The notes under the pieces were generated by a model that was given only the letters and a program-made list of their open reading frames with translations, was not told the DNA's origin and ran no database searches. A DNA stretch of 64,000 nt from Stutzerimonas stutzeri (lineage in GTDB: Bacteria > Pseudomonadota > Gammaproteobacteria > Pseudomonadales > Pseudomonadaceae): the NCBI RefSeq assembly GCF_000952685.1, contig NZ_JYHV01000004.1, forward strand, positions 62,001 through 126,000, read 5' to 3'. Made by a program: the position numbers and the translations under genes. The first letter of the stretch is position 1; each line of letters begins with the position of its first letter. Positions 32,213 through 42,857 of this stretch are shown piece by piece.

Positions 32213-34672
32213 ATGTCGCAAGAATCGACTGCTCCCAATGCCGATGACGTAGCTACCTTTCGCAACGCGATCATCAGCAAGCTGACCTACTCGATCGGCA
32301 AGGATCCAGAACACGCCTCCAACCATGACTGGTTCGAGGCAGTCGCACTCGCCACTCGCGACCGTATGATCGATCAGTGGATGGATCGTACGCGCCAGGG
32401 ATATCGCGAAGGCAAGAAGCGGGTGTATTACCTCTCGCTGGAATTTCTGATCGGCCGGCTGCTCACTGACAGCCTGAGCAACCTCGGGTTGCTGGACGTG
32501 GCTCGCGAGGCGCTGGCTGGCGTGGATGTGGATTTCGAGCGCATCCGCCTGGCTGAGCCGGATGCTGCGTTGGGCAATGGCGGTTTGGGAAGGCTGGCGG
32601 CCTGCTTCATGGAAAGCATGGCGACGCTGGGCATCGCGGCGCATGGTTATGGGATTCGTTACGATCATGGGCTGTTCCGCCAGGCCATCGTCGACGGCTG
32701 GCAGCACGAGCAGACCGAAACCTGGCTGAATTTCGGCAACCCCTGGGAATTCGAACGCCCCGAAGTGAGCTATCTGATCGGCTTTGGTGGCAGTGTCACG
32801 GCCATGCCGCACGACGCTACCGGGCCGGACCAGCCCAAGCATTTCTGGCACTGGGCCGAAGGCGTGCGCGCCATCGCCTATGACACGCCGGTAGTCGGCT
32901 GGCGCGGGGCGAGCGTCAATACGCTGCGATTGTGGCGGGCCCGCGCCGAGGCGGATTTCCATCTGGAGCGCTTCAACGCCGGTGACCATATCGGGGCTGT
33001 CGCCGAGGAAGCCCGTGCCGAAAGTATCTCGCGAGTGCTGTATCCCGCCGACAGCACCGAAGCCGGTCAGGAGCTGCGCCTGCGTCAGGAGTACTTCTTC
33101 GTCGCTGCCTCGTTGCAGGACCTGATACGGCGTCACCTGGACCAACGCGGTACGCTACTGAACCTGCCGGAATTCGCTGCCATCCAGCTCAACGACACGC
33201 ATCCCGCTATCGCCGTGGCGGAGCTGATGCGGCTATTGGTCGACGTGCACGACATACCCTGGCGCAAGGCGTGGGAGCTGACCGTCGGTACGCTGTCCTA
33301 TACCAACCACACCCTGCTGCCGGAGGCATTGGAAACCTGGCCGGTGGGGCTGATGGAGCGCCTGCTGCCGCGTCACATGCAGATCATCTACCTGATCAAT
33401 GCGCAGCATCTCGATGCCTTGCGGGAGCGGGGCGTGCATGACCTCGACCTGCTGCGCTCGGTATCGCTGATCGAGGAAGGGCACGGTCGGCGGGTGCGCA
33501 TGGGCAACCTGGCATTCCTCGGTTCGCATTGCATCAACGGCGTCTCGGCGCTGCACACCGGACTGATGCGCGAGACGGTATTCACCGATCTGCATTCGCT
33601 GTACCCGAAACGCATCAGCAACAAGACCAACGGGATCACCTTCCGTCGCTGGCTTTACCAGTCCAATCCGCAGCTGACCCGGTTGCTAGTCGACCACATC
33701 GGTGAGGAGCTGCTCGACGCGCCAGAAACAATGTTGCGGAAACTGGAGCCCTTCGCCGACCAACCGGACTTCCGGGCGCGGTTCGCTGCCCAGCGGCTTG
33801 GCAACAAGCAGCTGCTGGCGCGGATGATTCAGGAGCGGCTGGGTATCAGTGTCGATCCGAATGCGCTGTTCGATGTTCATGTCAAACGCATCCACGAATA
33901 CAAGCGGCAGCTGCTCAATTTGCTGCATACCGTGGCGCTGTATCAGGCAATTCGCTCCGACCCGGGCGGCAGCTGGGTGCCACGTGTGAAGATCTTCGCC
34001 GGCAAGGCAGCCGCCAGTTACCACACGGCCAAGCTGATCATCAAACTGACCAACGACATTGCTCGGACCATCAATGATGACCCGACAGTGCGCGGCCTGC
34101 TCAAGGTGGTGTTCCTACCCAACTACAACGTCAGCCTGGCCGAGCGCATCATTCCCGCCGCCGACCTGTCCGAGCAGATTTCCACTGCGGGACTCGAGGC
34201 CTCGGGCACCAGCAACATGAAGTTCGCCCTCAATGGCGCGCTGACCATCGGCACGCTCGATGGAGCCAACGTCGAGATGTGCGAGCAGATCGGTGCCGAG
34301 CACATGTTCATCTTCGGCATGACCGCCGAGGAGGTCGAGGCACGCAAGCAAGCCAACGAATACAACGCCGAAGCCATCATCATCGACTCTCCGCGGCTCA
34401 ATGAGGTACTGATGGCGATTCGCAACGGTGCCTTCTCAGCCGATGATCCGGCCCGTTACACAGCGCTGATCGATGGCCTCAAATGGCATGACACCTTCAT
34501 GGTCTGTGCCGATTTCGAGGCTTACTGGAAGGCGCAGTTGGACGTCGAAACACGCTGGCGCGACGCTGATAGCTGGTGGCGTTCGGCTGTGCTGAATACG
34601 GCGCGCACGGGCTGGTTTTCGTCCGACCGGACCATCCGCGAATACGCCGAGGAAATCTGGAAGGTGCTCTGA
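32213..34672 (+). CDS. glgP: Glycogen phosphorylase
   Basis: 819-residue GT35 phosphorylase that releases glucose 1-phosphate from glycogen or maltodextrins. Conserved blocks: RVYYLSLEFLIGRLLTDSL near the N-terminus, DAALGNGGLGRLAACF, the glucan-site region WEFERPEVSY, FNVHVKRIHEYKRQLLN-like, and the PLP lysine in EASGTSNMKFALNGAL near residue 668. ATG at 32213 with GAGGT 7 bases upstream. No glycogen synthesis genes are nearby. Confidence 0.96.
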   Translation: MSQESTAPNADDVATFRNAIISKLTYSIGKDPEHASNHDWFEAVALATRDRMIDQWMDRTRQGYREGKKRVYYLSLEFLIGRLLTDSLSNLGLLDVAREALAGVDVDFERIRLAEPDAALGNGGLGRLAACFMESMATLGIAAHGYGIRYDHGLFRQAIVDGWQHEQTETWLNFGNPWEFERPEVSYLIGFGGSVTAMPHDATGPDQPKHFWHWAEGVRAIAYDTPVVGWRGASVNTLRLWRARAEADFHLERFNAGDHIGAVAEEARAESISRVLYPADSTEAGQELRLRQEYFFVAASLQDLIRRHLDQRGTLLNLPEFAAIQLNDTHPAIAVAELMRLLVDVHDIPWRKAWELTVGTLSYTNHTLLPEALETWPVGLMERLLPRHMQIIYLINAQHLDALRERGVHDLDLLRSVSLIEEGHGRRVRMGNLAFLGSHCINGVSALHTGLMRETVFTDLHSLYPKRISNKTNGITFRRWLYQSNPQLTRLLVDHIGEELLDAPETMLRKLEPFADQPDFRARFAAQRLGNKQLLARMIQERLGISVDPNALFDVHVKRIHEYKRQLLNLLHTVALYQAIRSDPGGSWVPRVKIFAGKAAASYHTAKLIIKLTNDIARTINDDPTVRGLLKVVFLPNYNVSLAERIIPAADLSEQISTAGLEASGTSNMKFALNGALTIGTLDGANVEMCEQIGAEHMFIFGMTAEEVEARKQANEYNAEAIIIDSPRLNEVLMAIRNGAFSADDPARYTALIDGLKWHDTFMVCADFEAYWKAQLDVETRWRDADSWWRSAVLNTARTGWFSSDRTIREYAEEIWKVL

Positions 34673-34889
34673 GCGAAGCGGGGCGATCGTCTGCAGCAGT
34701 CCTACGCGCACTGCAGGCGCCCGGCTCGTCAGGGGAGCAAAGCGCCCGCCAGAGCGGCTGCTTGATGAACGCTGCAGGCACTTTGCCGCTGCGCTGAACT
34801 CTGCCGCCCCTGGGTGGGTCTGAGGGAGGGTTAGTTTCCCCCTGGCCTGCTAAACTGCGCGGGTTTTTCCATCCTCCGGAGTCATTTTC

Positions 34890-35900
34890 ATGTCACGCGT
34901 AACCCTGAGTCGCTACCTGATCGAGCAGACCCGCAGCAACAATACTCCTGCCGATCTGCGTTTCCTTATCGAGGTAGTGGCCCGAGCGTGCAAGGAAATC
35001 AGCCACGCCGTTTCCAAGGGCGCATTGGGCGGCGTACTCGGTTCGACCGAAACCGAGAACATTCAGGGCGAAGTGCAGAAGAAGCTCGACGTGCTGTCCA
35101 ACGAAATCTTGCTCGAAGCCAACGAGTGGGGTGGCCACCTGGCCGGCATGGCGTCGGAGGAAATGGACAACGCCTACCAGATTCCCGGCAAGTACCCGAA
35201 GGGTGCTTATCTGCTGGTCTTCGATCCACTGGACGGTTCCAGCAACATCGATGTCAACGTCTCGGTCGGCACCATTTTCTCGGTGCTGCGCTGCCCCGGT
35301 GAATGCTTCAGCCAGAACGATGCGCTGGGCGAAGAAGCCTTCCTTCAGCCGGGCACCAAGCAGGTCGCGGCGGGTTACGCCATCTATGGTCCGCAGACCA
35401 TGCTGATGCTCACCTTGGGCAACGGCGTGATGGGCTTCACCCTGGACCGCGAGCTGGGCAGCTTCGTGCTCACCCATGAAAACATCCGTGTACCGGAAAG
35501 CACCGCCGAGTTCGCGATCAACATGTCCAACCAACGCCACTGGGAAGCACCGGTGCAGCGCTACGTCAGCGAACTTCTGGCTGGTGCCGAAGGCCCGTTG
35601 AACAAGAATTACAACATGCGCTGGATCGCTTCGATGGTGGCTGACGTGCATCGCATCCTGACCCGCGGTGGCATGTTCATGTATCCCAAGGATGCACGCG
35701 AGCCAGGCAAGGCCGGCAAGCTGCGATTGATGTACGAAGCCAACCCGATGTCCTTCATCATCGAGCAGGCCGGCGGCGCGGCAACGACAGGCACTCAGCG
35801 TATCCTCGATGTCCAGCCCGAATCGTTGCATCAGCGCGTGCCGGTCTTCCTGGGTTCTAAGGAAGAAGTCGAACGCATCACCGGCTACCATCAGGGCTAA
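34890..35900 (+). CDS. fbp: Class I fructose-1,6-bisphosphatase
   Basis: 336-residue gluconeogenic phosphatase hydrolysing fructose 1,6-bisphosphate. The metal-binding signature is [14 protein letters not shown] (about 110-123), and the substrate region is [31 protein letters not shown] at 34890 with CGGAG 8 bases upstream. It starts a short run with the DUF924 gene, 3 bases after its stop, mirroring PA5110-PA5109 in P. aeruginosa. Confidence 0.97.
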   Translation: MSRVTLSRYLIEQTRSNNTPADLRFLIEVVARACKEISHAVSKGALGGVLGSTETENIQGEVQKKLDVLSNEILLEANEWGGHLAGMASEEMDNAYQIPGKYPKGAYLLVFDPLDGSSNIDVNVSVGTIFSVLRCPGECFSQNDALGEEAFLQPGTKQVAAGYAIYGPQTMLMLTLGNGVMGFTLDRELGSFVLTHENIRVPESTAEFAINMSNQRHWEAPVQRYVSELLAGAEGPLNKNYNMRWIASMVADVHRILTRGGMFMYPKDAREPGKAGKLRLMYEANPMSFIIEQAGGAATTGTQRILDVQPESLHQRVPVFLGSKEEVERITGYHQG

Positions 35901-35903
35901 CCG

Positions 35904-36509
35904 ATGCAGCGGATGCCCTGGCTGGAATTGCTGAACTGGTGGTTCGGCGAGGGCGTCACCGTCAGTGAAATTTCTGAACAAAAAAATGGCTTGTGGTTCG
36001 GCTACAAGCCCGAGCAGGACGCCGAAGCCCGAGCCCGCTTCGGTGAGTTGGTCGACCGGGCGCTGGCTGGCGAGCTGACCGACTGGGCTGAGTCGCCCCA
36101 TGGCTGGTTGGCGCTGGTGCTGTTGCTCGACCAACTGCCCCGCATGATCTATCGCGGGACACCGCAGGCATTCGCCGGGGATGAGCGCGCCCTGCAGCTG
36201 GTGCGCGACGGCATGGCCCATGGCGGCGATGTGCTGCTCGCCCCGATTCAGCGCGTGTTCATTTATTTGGTGCTCGAGCATGCGGAGGATCTTCGGGTAC
36301 AGGATCAGGCCGTCGCGCAGTTCCAGATGCTCCACGGCCTCGTCGGGACCGAAGACCAGGCGCTGTTTGCCGATTTCCTCGACTATGCAGTGCGCCATCG
36401 CGATGTGATTTCCAGATTCGGCCGCTTTCCCCATCGCAATGAAGTGCTCGGCCGGGAAACCACCGAGGCCGAGCAGGTATTCCTGACCAAGCCTGGATCC
36501 CGCTTCTAG
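35904..36509 (+). CDS. DUF924 family protein
   Basis: 201-residue soluble protein of the all-helical DUF924 family, which resembles tetratricopeptide-like folds. Recognisable segments are LNWWFGEG, LALVLLLDQLPRMIYRGTPQAFAGDERAL and a C-terminal SRFGRFPHRNEVLGRETTEAEQVFL. Function is unknown. It begins 3 bases after fbp and is probably co-translated with it. Confidence 0.88.
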   Translation: MQRMPWLELLNWWFGEGVTVSEISEQKNGLWFGYKPEQDAEARARFGELVDRALAGELTDWAESPHGWLALVLLLDQLPRMIYRGTPQAFAGDERALQLVRDGMAHGGDVLLAPIQRVFIYLVLEHAEDLRVQDQAVAQFQMLHGLVGTEDQALFADFLDYAVRHRDVISRFGRFPHRNEVLGRETTEAEQVFLTKPGSRF

Positions 36510-36605
36510 GCGATGCACGCGCCGCCTTACGACCCGCTCCGAATCGTTAATTTGACCGGCGTGGCCAAGCAGGGCCAGCCACCGACCGACCCAAGGAAAT
36601 CTGCC

Positions 36606-36860
36606 ATGTCGTTGCGTTATCTATCATTAATCGTCGCCGTTGTGCTGGTGGCTGCCTGTAGCCCGATCACTCAAGAGAACTTCGCCAAGCTGAAAGCCGG
36701 CATGCCCCGCTCGGAGGTCGAAGAGTTGTTGGGTAAGCCGGGCGAATGCGCTGGTGCGCTGGGCATGTCCAGTTGCACCTGGGGCCAGAAGAACAGTTTC
36801 ATCAGTATTCAGTTCGCCGGCGACAAGGTGATGATGTTCTCCGGCCAAGGCCTGAAATAG
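36606..36860 (+). CDS. Small lipoprotein with SmpA/BamE-like repeat motif
   Basis: 84-residue predicted lipoprotein: signal peptide ending VLVAAC with lipid-modified Cys18. The mature part has KLKAGMPRSEVEELLGKPGEC, the short motif shared by BamE/SmpA-like and DUF3862 proteins, and two further cysteines. AAGGAAA lies 7 bases before the ATG. It sits between DUF924 and the lipocalin gene, 8 bases before the latter, so it is likely co-transcribed. Confidence 0.8.
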   Translation: MSLRYLSLIVAVVLVAACSPITQENFAKLKAGMPRSEVEELLGKPGECAGALGMSSCTWGQKNSFISIQFAGDKVMMFSGQGLK

Positions 36861-36868
36861 GACCCTCT

Positions 36869-37408
36869 ATGCGTCTCGTCGTGACCCTGTGCTGTGTCTT
36901 GTCGATCATAGGCTGCGTACGTCAGGATGCGCGTGAAACGCCCGAAACGACCGGGCAAGTCGACCTCCAGCGCTATCAGGGGACCTGGTATGAACTGGCG
37001 CGTCTGCCGATGTTCTTCCAGCGTAACTGCGTGCGGTCCGAGGCCCATTACGAGCTACGGGACGATGGCCGCGTGGCGGTGACCAACCGCTGTGAAACCG
37101 CTGATGGCGAATGGCAACAGGCTCAGGGCGAGGCGGCACCTCAGCAACCAGGACACACCGATAAGCTCTGGGTTCGTTTCGACAACTGGTTCAGCAATCT
37201 CTTCCCGGGGCTAACCAAGGGCGATTACTGGATTCTTTACCTCGACGATGACTATCGCGTGGCGCTGGTGGGGAGTCCGGATCGCGACTACCTCTGGCTG
37301 CTGTCACGGGAGCCGGAAGTCGACTCGGCGATGCGCGACAGGCTGCTCGATGAAGCCCGTAGGCGCGGCTACGACGTCAGTGGGCTGATCTGGCGCGGCA
37401 AGTCTTGA
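36869..37408 (+). CDS. blc: Outer-membrane lipocalin Blc
   Basis: 179-residue bacterial lipocalin. Signal peptide with lipobox SIIGC (Cys16). The lipocalin signature is VDLQRYQGTWYELARLPMFFQR, and later motifs are GDYWILYLDDDYRVALVGSPDRDYLWLLSR. It binds lysophospholipids or fatty acids at the outer membrane. It follows the small lipoprotein closely, the same neighbourhood as PA5107 in P. aeruginosa. Confidence 0.93.
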   Translation: MRLVVTLCCVLSIIGCVRQDARETPETTGQVDLQRYQGTWYELARLPMFFQRNCVRSEAHYELRDDGRVAVTNRCETADGEWQQAQGEAAPQQPGHTDKLWVRFDNWFSNLFPGLTKGDYWILYLDDDYRVALVGSPDRDYLWLLSREPEVDSAMRDRLLDEARRRGYDVSGLIWRGKS

Positions 37409-37467
37409 CCCCCTGGGCGTCGGGCCCGCTGAGCGGCGCCGCTCTCGCTCTGGCAAGCGAGTTGCCA

Positions 37468-37896
37468 TTATTCCCAGTGCAGCCGTGCCAACAGCCACTC
37501 GCCGTCCTCCCGCCACCACTCGAGTCTGACTTGATAGTGACCGACGCGTTGGGGAAGCCAGCGCTCGGCACCGGTTAGCGCCACCTGTGCCTCGCTGTAG
37601 CCCTTGTTCGAATAGTTTGGGTCGATCCAGCTATGGCGGTTGAGCGCAATTACCCGCACATTTTCATGACGTAGGAACATCAAGCCGGCCGTGCGCCGCA
37701 CCCAGTCTCGATCGAGGTGCTGATTGGCGCTGAACTCAGGATGAATCCGCGCGATCAGTTCGCCGGCGTCCTTGTTCTCGATACTGTCCTGCAGTGACTG
37801 CGCGGCGATATTCAGCGCGGCTTGCGGATCATCGCGACCACAACCGGCCAGCAGCACCAGTGCCACGGCAGTTGCGGCTAATTTCCATAGGGGCAT
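37468..37896 (-). CDS. Hypothetical lipoprotein (142 aa)
   Basis: Predicted lipoprotein with signal peptide MPLWKLAATAVALVLLAGC (Cys19). The mature domain looks like an NTF2/Cif-like fold (LQDSIENKDAGELIARIHPEFSA ... GHYQVRLEWWREDGEWLLARLHWE). No specific family recognised. GAGGT is 6 bases before the ATG. It faces blc convergently and pip divergently. Confidence 0.8.
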   Translation of the reverse strand: MPLWKLAATAVALVLLAGCGRDDPQAALNIAAQSLQDSIENKDAGELIARIHPEFSANQHLDRDWVRRTAGLMFLRHENVRVIALNRHSWIDPNYSNKGYSEAQVALTGAERWLPQRVGHYQVRLEWWREDGEWLLARLHWE

Positions 37897-37976
37897 GCCG
37901 AACCTCTCGAACCTCGTTATGATGCCGGAAACGTCAGGCGGGCCGTTGAGCCCGCGCCACGACTATGGAGTGTGCC

Positions 37977-38948
37977 ATGCAGACCTTGTACCCGGAGATC
38001 AAACCCTACGCCCGGCACGAGCTGGCGGTCGAATCACCGCATGTGCTTTACGTCGACGAGAGTGGATCACCGGAGGGGCTGCCCGTGCTGTTCGTGCATG
38101 GTGGCCCAGGCGGCGGTTGTGATGCGCTAAGCCGGCGCTTTTTCGATCCCAACCTGTACCGCATCATTACCTTCGACCAGCGTGGTTGTGGTCGCTCCAC
38201 CCCCCACGCCAGCTTGGAAAACAACACCACCGCTCACCTTATCGCCGATATGGAGCGCATTCGTGAATCCCTCGGTGTCGATAAATGGGTACTGTTTGGC
38301 GGTTCCTGGGGGTCGACACTGTCCCTGGCCTACGCTCAGGCCTATCCCGAGCATGTACATGCGTTGATTCTGCGCGGGATATTTCTCTGTCGTCCGAAGG
38401 AGTTTTCCTGGTTCTATCAGGAGGGCGCCAGCCGCCTGTTCCCCGATTACTGGCAGGATTTCCTCGCTCCGATTCCGCCGGAAGAGCGTGGGGATCTGAT
38501 GCAGGCCTATTACAAGCGCCTGACGGGCACCGATCAGATCGCCCAAATGCACGCGGCCAAGGCCTGGTCCTGCTGGGAGGGCCGCACCGCCACACTGCGC
38601 CCCAACACCCAGGTGGTCGATCGCTTCTCCGACACTCATCGGGCGCTGGCGATGGCGCGCATCGAATGCCACTACTTCGTCAACAACGCCTTTCTCGAGC
38701 CCGACCAACTGCTGCGTGATATGCACAAGATCGCTCACCTGCCAGGCATCATCGTACATGGGCGCTATGATGTCATTTGCCCGCTGGAAAACGCGTGGGA
38801 ACTGCACGAGGCGTGGCCCAACAGCGAGCTGCAAATCATCCGAGAGGCGGGCCACTCGGCGTCGGAATCAGGCACCTGTGATGCATTGGTCCGAGCCGCC
38901 ACTGACATCGCCCAGCGATTGCTCCACCTTCCCCCCGAGGAGGCCTGA
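37977..38948 (+). CDS. pip: Proline iminopeptidase
   Basis: 323-residue alpha/beta hydrolase of peptidase family S33, which removes N-terminal proline from peptides. Oxyanion motif HGGPGGGC, nucleophile Ser in [14 protein letters not shown] (about 110-124), catalytic Asp in HGRYDVICP and His in REAGHSASE. Complete and typical in length. The stop overlaps the dtd start (ATGA). It could supply proline that converges with the hydroxyproline pathway. Confidence 0.95.
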   Translation: MQTLYPEIKPYARHELAVESPHVLYVDESGSPEGLPVLFVHGGPGGGCDALSRRFFDPNLYRIITFDQRGCGRSTPHASLENNTTAHLIADMERIRESLGVDKWVLFGGSWGSTLSLAYAQAYPEHVHALILRGIFLCRPKEFSWFYQEGASRLFPDYWQDFLAPIPPEERGDLMQAYYKRLTGTDQIAQMHAAKAWSCWEGRTATLRPNTQVVDRFSDTHRALAMARIECHYFVNNAFLEPDQLLRDMHKIAHLPGIIVHGRYDVICPLENAWELHEAWPNSELQIIREAGHSASESGTCDALVRAATDIAQRLLHLPPEEA

Positions 38949-39385
38949 TGAAGGGACTGATCCAGCGCGTGCGGCATGCGCGGGTCGAGGTGGCGGGCGA
39001 GGTGGTCGGCAGCATCGATCAGGGGTTGCTGGCGCTGGTCGGTGTTGAGCGTGAAGACGACCGTGCCCGGGCCGACAAGTTGTTGCACAAACTGCTGCGT
39101 TACCGGGTATTCAGCGATGAGCAAGGCAAGATGAATCGCTCCTTGAGCGACATCGGTGGCGGCCTGCTGCTGGTTTCACAGTTCACCCTGGCGGCCGATA
39201 CGCGCAGCGGTCTGCGGCCCAGCTTTTCCAGCGCAGCGCCGCCCTCCCTCGGCGAAGAGCTCTACGAATACCTGCTCGCCCAGGCGCGCCGGCAGCATTC
39301 GCAGGTCGCCGGCGGCCGTTTCGGCGCCGAGATGCAGGTCCACCTGCAGAACGATGGGCCGGTGACTTTTCTGCTGGAAAGCTGA
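38948..39385 (+). CDS. dtd: D-aminoacyl-tRNA deacylase
   Basis: 145-residue DTD that removes D-amino acids mischarged on tRNA. Signature segments are [21 protein letters not shown] and the C-terminal [11 protein letters not shown], containing the cross-subunit GP motif. It overlaps pip by one base (GATGA arrangement), so the two are co-translated. Confidence 0.96.
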   Translation: MKGLIQRVRHARVEVAGEVVGSIDQGLLALVGVEREDDRARADKLLHKLLRYRVFSDEQGKMNRSLSDIGGGLLLVSQFTLAADTRSGLRPSFSSAAPPSLGEELYEYLLAQARRQHSQVAGGRFGAEMQVHLQNDGPVTFLLES

Positions 39386-39404
39386 GACGCCCCGCCGCGG
39401 TGGC

Positions 39405-39824
39405 TCAGCGCTTCGACGGCTCCAGGCCGTTCTCATGCAGCCAGGTCATCGCATACTCGCGCAGCTGTACGGTCTGGTAATCCAGCCAGGCCTGGCGAAC
39501 CTCGGGGAAGTCTTCCAGCTTGAAATCGAAGGTTCGCAACGGCTTGCGACCCTGCAAGGCATGGCTCAGCACGGCATGGGCGTTGGGATCGTGCTGGGTG
39601 AACAGGAACGCTTCACGCATGGCGATCGATTGCGCGAGCCCGAGCGGCTCGATATGCAGAAACCGATCTTCCTGTACGTCGTATTTCTCGTCCGCGCCCG
39701 GCACGGTTTCGCCCGGAAACACTGCGAGGATTTGGCCGGACTCCAGATCGAGGTAATGCTCGCTGGCGTCGCGGCTGTCCAGCGCGTATTCCAGGCGGTG
39801 AAGATCAATGGTCAAAGGTCGCAT
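39405..39824 (-). CDS. UPF0158-family protein
   Basis: 139-residue soluble protein of the UPF0158 family. It has RLEYALDSRDASEHYLDLESGQIL near the N-terminus and FDFKLEDFPEVRQAWLDYQ near the C-terminus. Function unknown. The ATG at 39824 starts the conserved part; an in-frame extension to 39902 is not conserved in character. Convergent with dtd. Confidence 0.82.
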   Translation of the reverse strand: MRPLTIDLHRLEYALDSRDASEHYLDLESGQILAVFPGETVPGADEKYDVQEDRFLHIEPLGLAQSIAMREAFLFTQHDPNAHAVLSHALQGRKPLRTFDFKLEDFPEVRQAWLDYQTVQLREYAMTWLHENGLEPSKR

Positions 39825-39934
39825 GGCAGTTGCCGCTGTCTTGGGGTTCAGTAGCTCTGACCTGCATGTTCCAGATGGGTGCATTACGTTCATCGGTCGC
39901 ATGGTGGCAGCCGGTCTGAAGTGCCGGGCCGCGA

Positions 39935-40642
39935 TCAGAACAGACGCGCCAGCAACGCGCTGACGGCGGTTTCCACGCGCAGGATTCGCTCGCCCAGTTG
40001 GACCGGCTGTAGCCCTGCCTCGGTGAGTTTGTCGACTTCGTAAGGAATCCAGCCACCTTCCGGTCCGATCGCCAGCGTCACCGAGTCGGAGATGGCGCGC
40101 GGACAGTCCGGATAGTCGCCTGGATGACCGACCAGCCCGCGAGTGCCAGCGGCCAGCTGCGGCAGACGATCTTCGACGAAGGGTTTGAAGCGCTTCTCGA
40201 TGCTTACCTCGGGCAGCACTGTGTCACGTGCCTGTTCCAGACCGAGCAGCAGTTGTTCGCGAATCGCCGCCGGTTCGAGGAACGGAGTCTGCCAGAAGCT
40301 CTTTTCCACCCGGTAACTGTTGAGCAGCACCAGTCGTGGCACGCCCATGCAAGCGACGGTCTGCAGCACTCGGCGGAGCATCTTCGGCCGGGGCAGCGCC
40401 AGCAGCAGGGTGACCGGCAGCTTGGCCGGAGGTGGTTGGTTCAGCTCGACGTCCAGCTCGGCTTCGTCGGTGCTCAGTCGCAGCAGCCGACCCTGGCCCA
40501 TCTCACCGCCTAGCAGGCCGACACGCAGGCTTTCGCCCGCCACGGCACGGTGCACGTCCTGGATGTGTTTGAGGCGGCGATCACGCAGGACCACGCGGTT
40601 GGCGGCCACAAAATCGGCCGCCTCCAGCAGCAACAGATTCAC
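39935..40642 (-). CDS. rsmE: 16S rRNA m3U1498 methyltransferase
   Basis: 235-residue SPOUT methyltransferase modifying U1498 of 16S rRNA. The trefoil-knot SAM region is [37 protein letters not shown]. The GTG start at 40642 overlaps the tatC stop (GTGA). Last gene of the his-tat-rsmE run, as in other pseudomonads. Confidence 0.95.
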   Translation of the reverse strand: MNLLLLEAADFVAANRVVLRDRRLKHIQDVHRAVAGESLRVGLLGGEMGQGRLLRLSTDEAELDVELNQPPPAKLPVTLLLALPRPKMLRRVLQTVACMGVPRLVLLNSYRVEKSFWQTPFLEPAAIREQLLLGLEQARDTVLPEVSIEKRFKPFVEDRLPQLAAGTRGLVGHPGDYPDCPRAISDSVTLAIGPEGGWIPYEVDKLTEAGLQPVQLGERILRVETAVSALLARLF

Positions 40643-41442
40643 GGGCGGGGCGCGGGTGGCTGGTCACCGCTATGCACCTGGCTGTCGTCAGCATCCCCGC
40701 GGAATTCCTCTTCGCGCTTCTTGACCATGCTGCCGCAGATCAGTCCGGCTTCGAACAGCAGCCACATCGGCACGGCCAACAGTGCCTGGGAAAACACGTC
40801 TGGCGGGGTAAGGACCATGCCAACCACGAAACAACCAACCACCACATAGGGCCGACTCTTGCGCAGCGTGGCGACGTCGACGATGCCCACCCAGATCAAC
40901 AGGAAGGTCGCCACCGGGATCTCGAAGGCCACACCGAAGGCGAAAAACAGCGTCAGGACGAAATCGAGGTACTGGCCGATGTCGGTCATCATCGCCACGC
41001 CTTCGGGCGTCACGCTGGCAAAGAAACCGAACATGATCGGGAACACCACGAAGTAGGCGAAGGCCATGCCGCCGTAGAACAGGAAGATGCTGGAGATCAG
41101 CAGCGGCACCGCCACCCGCTTTTCATGCTTGTACAACCCCGGTGCGATGAAGCTCCAGATCTGATGCAGGATCACCGGCATCGACAGGAACAGCGCCACC
41201 ATCATGGTCAGCTTGAACGGCGTCAGGAATGGCGAGGCCACTCCAGTGGCGATCATCGTGGCACCTTCCGGCAGATAGGCGCGCAGCGGGGCTGCCACCA
41301 GCGCATAGATCTGCTGGGAGAAATAGAACAGCCCGCCGAACAGCAACAGGATCGCCACCACGCAGCGCAGCAGGCGCTTGCGCAGTTCCGTCAGGTGGGC
41401 AACCAGCGGCATTTCCTGATCATCGATGGAGTTATTGCTCAT
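40639..41442 (-). CDS. tatC: Twin-arginine translocase subunit TatC
   Basis: 267-residue polytopic membrane protein that binds Tat signal peptides. N-terminal conserved [11 protein letters not shown] followed by about six membrane helices; family motifs [13 protein letters not shown] and [16 protein letters not shown] are present. Overlaps tatB by 4 bases (ATGA). Confidence 0.97.
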   Translation of the reverse strand: MSNNSIDDQEMPLVAHLTELRKRLLRCVVAILLLFGGLFYFSQQIYALVAAPLRAYLPEGATMIATGVASPFLTPFKLTMMVALFLSMPVILHQIWSFIAPGLYKHEKRVAVPLLISSIFLFYGGMAFAYFVVFPIMFGFFASVTPEGVAMMTDIGQYLDFVLTLFFAFGVAFEIPVATFLLIWVGIVDVATLRKSRPYVVVGCFVVGMVLTPPDVFSQALLAVPMWLLFEAGLICGSMVKKREEEFRGDADDSQVHSGDQPPAPRP

Positions 41443-41828
41443 GGCTCAGCGGGTCTGTCCGGGCGGGGTACGGGGGCCGTTTCGGCGGGTTTGGCTTCGC
41501 TGGGCGCCGGCACATCGAGCGTGCCCGCCTCCGGTGCAGGCGTGGCGGACTGCGGAGAGGCGCTGCCGCTGGCGGTCGGTGAGCTGGGCATGATGCTCTG
41601 CTTCATTTCCCGCTCGAGGTCGAGGATGCGCTCGTTATGCAGCTGACGGCGAATCTCGTCGGCGCCAATTTCGCGCTCGACCTCGGACTTGATGTTGGCA
41701 AAGCTGCGCTTGGCCCGGCCGATCCAAAGCCCGGCAGTGCGTACGGCACCCGGCAAGCGTTCCGGGCCGAGCACGAACAGCGCGACCAGGCCGATCAGCA
41801 GCAGTTCAGTGAAGCCGATATCGAACAT
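41439..41828 (-). CDS. tatB: Sec-independent translocase protein TatB
   Basis: 129 residues: one N-terminal membrane helix ([26 protein letters not shown]), an amphipathic helix with the TatB glutamates, and a Pro/Ala-rich C-terminal tail. Starts 6 bases after tatA and overlaps tatC. Confidence 0.95.
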   Translation of the reverse strand: MFDIGFTELLLIGLVALFVLGPERLPGAVRTAGLWIGRAKRSFANIKSEVEREIGADEIRRQLHNERILDLEREMKQSIMPSSPTASGSASPQSATPAPEAGTLDVPAPSEAKPAETAPVPRPDRPAEP

Positions 41829-41834
41829 GGCGCC

Positions 41835-42065
41835 TCAGTTCTTCTTCGTTGGATCTTCGACCTTGCGGGCCTCGGCATCGATGGTGTGATTCTGCTTCTC
41901 TTCGACGCTGGGCTTTTCCTCATCGGTGCCCATGGACTTGCGGAAGCCCTTGATCGCATCGCCAAGGTCAGAGCCCAGGCCCTTGAGGCGCTTGGTACCG
42001 AAGAGCATGACCACGATGAGCAGAATGATCAGGAGTTGCCAGACGCTGATTCCACCAAAACCCAT
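41835..42065 (-). CDS. tatA: Sec-independent translocase protein TatA
   Basis: 76 residues with one membrane helix ([19 protein letters not shown]) and the TatA hinge [22 protein letters not shown], then a charged tail. First tat gene, 22 bases after hisE. Confidence 0.96.
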   Translation of the reverse strand: MGFGGISVWQLLIILLIVVMLFGTKRLKGLGSDLGDAIKGFRKSMGTDEEKPSVEEKQNHTIDAEARKVEDPTKKN

Positions 42066-42087
42066 GCTGCGTTACTCCAGTTGAATG

Positions 42088-42420
42088 TCAGGATTGTGGG
42101 CGCGCGGCTTTTTCCGCGTGCCCGGAGAGGCCGAAACGTCGGTCCAGTTCGTCCAGTACCGCCTGCGGGTGCTGGTCAAGTGCGGCCAGCATCACCAGAC
42201 TATGAAACCACAGGTCGGCGGTTTCGTAGATCAGATCGCTGGCGTCGCCACTGACGGCGGCGTCCTTGGCGGCCAGGATGGTTTCCACCGACTCCTCGCC
42301 GACTTTCTCGAGGATCTTGTTCAGGCCCTTGTGATACAGGCTGGCCACATAGGAGCTGTCCGCAGCGGCGCCCTTGCGGGCTTCCAGCACCTCGGCCAGA
42401 CGGGCGAAGGTGTCACTCAT
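42088..42420 (-). CDS. hisE: Phosphoribosyl-ATP pyrophosphatase
   Basis: 110-residue MazG-like hydrolase for the second step of histidine synthesis. The metal-binding motif is [14 protein letters not shown] with [14 protein letters not shown] at 42420, overlapping the end of hisI by 8 bases. Confidence 0.95.
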   Translation of the reverse strand: MSDTFARLAEVLEARKGAAADSSYVASLYHKGLNKILEKVGEESVETILAAKDAAVSGDASDLIYETADLWFHSLVMLAALDQHPQAVLDELDRRFGLSGHAEKAARPQS

Positions 42421-42808
42421 GTGTGTGCTCCGCATAGATCGCGCCCGGGTCCTTGAGGACCGGCTCGACGGTTTTCCATTCGTCGTTCTCGAAGACCCGG
42501 TAGAAGCAGCTTTCGCGGCCGGTATGGCAGGCGATGCCGCCCACCTGCTCGACCATCAGCACGATCACGTCGGCGTCACAGTCCAGGCGCAACTCATGCA
42601 GCTTCTGCACATGGCCGGACTCCTCGCCCTTGCGCCACAGCTTGCCACGCGAACGTGACCAGTAGATGGCGCGGTGTTCCGCTGCGGTCAGGGCCAGTGC
42701 TTCGCGATTCATCCAGGCCATCATCAGGATGCGCCCGGTCCGATGGTCCTGGGCGATGGCCGGTACCAGGCCGTCTTCGTTCCAGTGTATGTCGTCCAGC
42801 CAGTTCAT
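42413..42808 (-). CDS. hisI: Phosphoribosyl-AMP cyclohydrolase
   Basis: 131-residue zinc enzyme for the third step of histidine synthesis. Motifs are [27 protein letters not shown] and the Cys/Asp ligands [12 protein letters not shown]...[10 protein letters not shown]. Leads the hisI-hisE-tatABC-rsmE run. Confidence 0.97.
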   Translation of the reverse strand: MNWLDDIHWNEDGLVPAIAQDHRTGRILMMAWMNREALALTAAEHRAIYWSRSRGKLWRKGEESGHVQKLHELRLDCDADVIVLMVEQVGGIACHTGRESCFYRVFENDEWKTVEPVLKDPGAIYAEHTHE

Positions 42809-42857
42809 CGAATTCTCCGCTCAATGCGCCAAGTGTGCCAGCCTCACCGACTGCTGG

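Noticed and set aside
34893-36518. 541-codon minus-strand open frame opposite fbp and the DUF924 gene
   Set aside because: Covers two real genes on the other strand with no recognisable domain.
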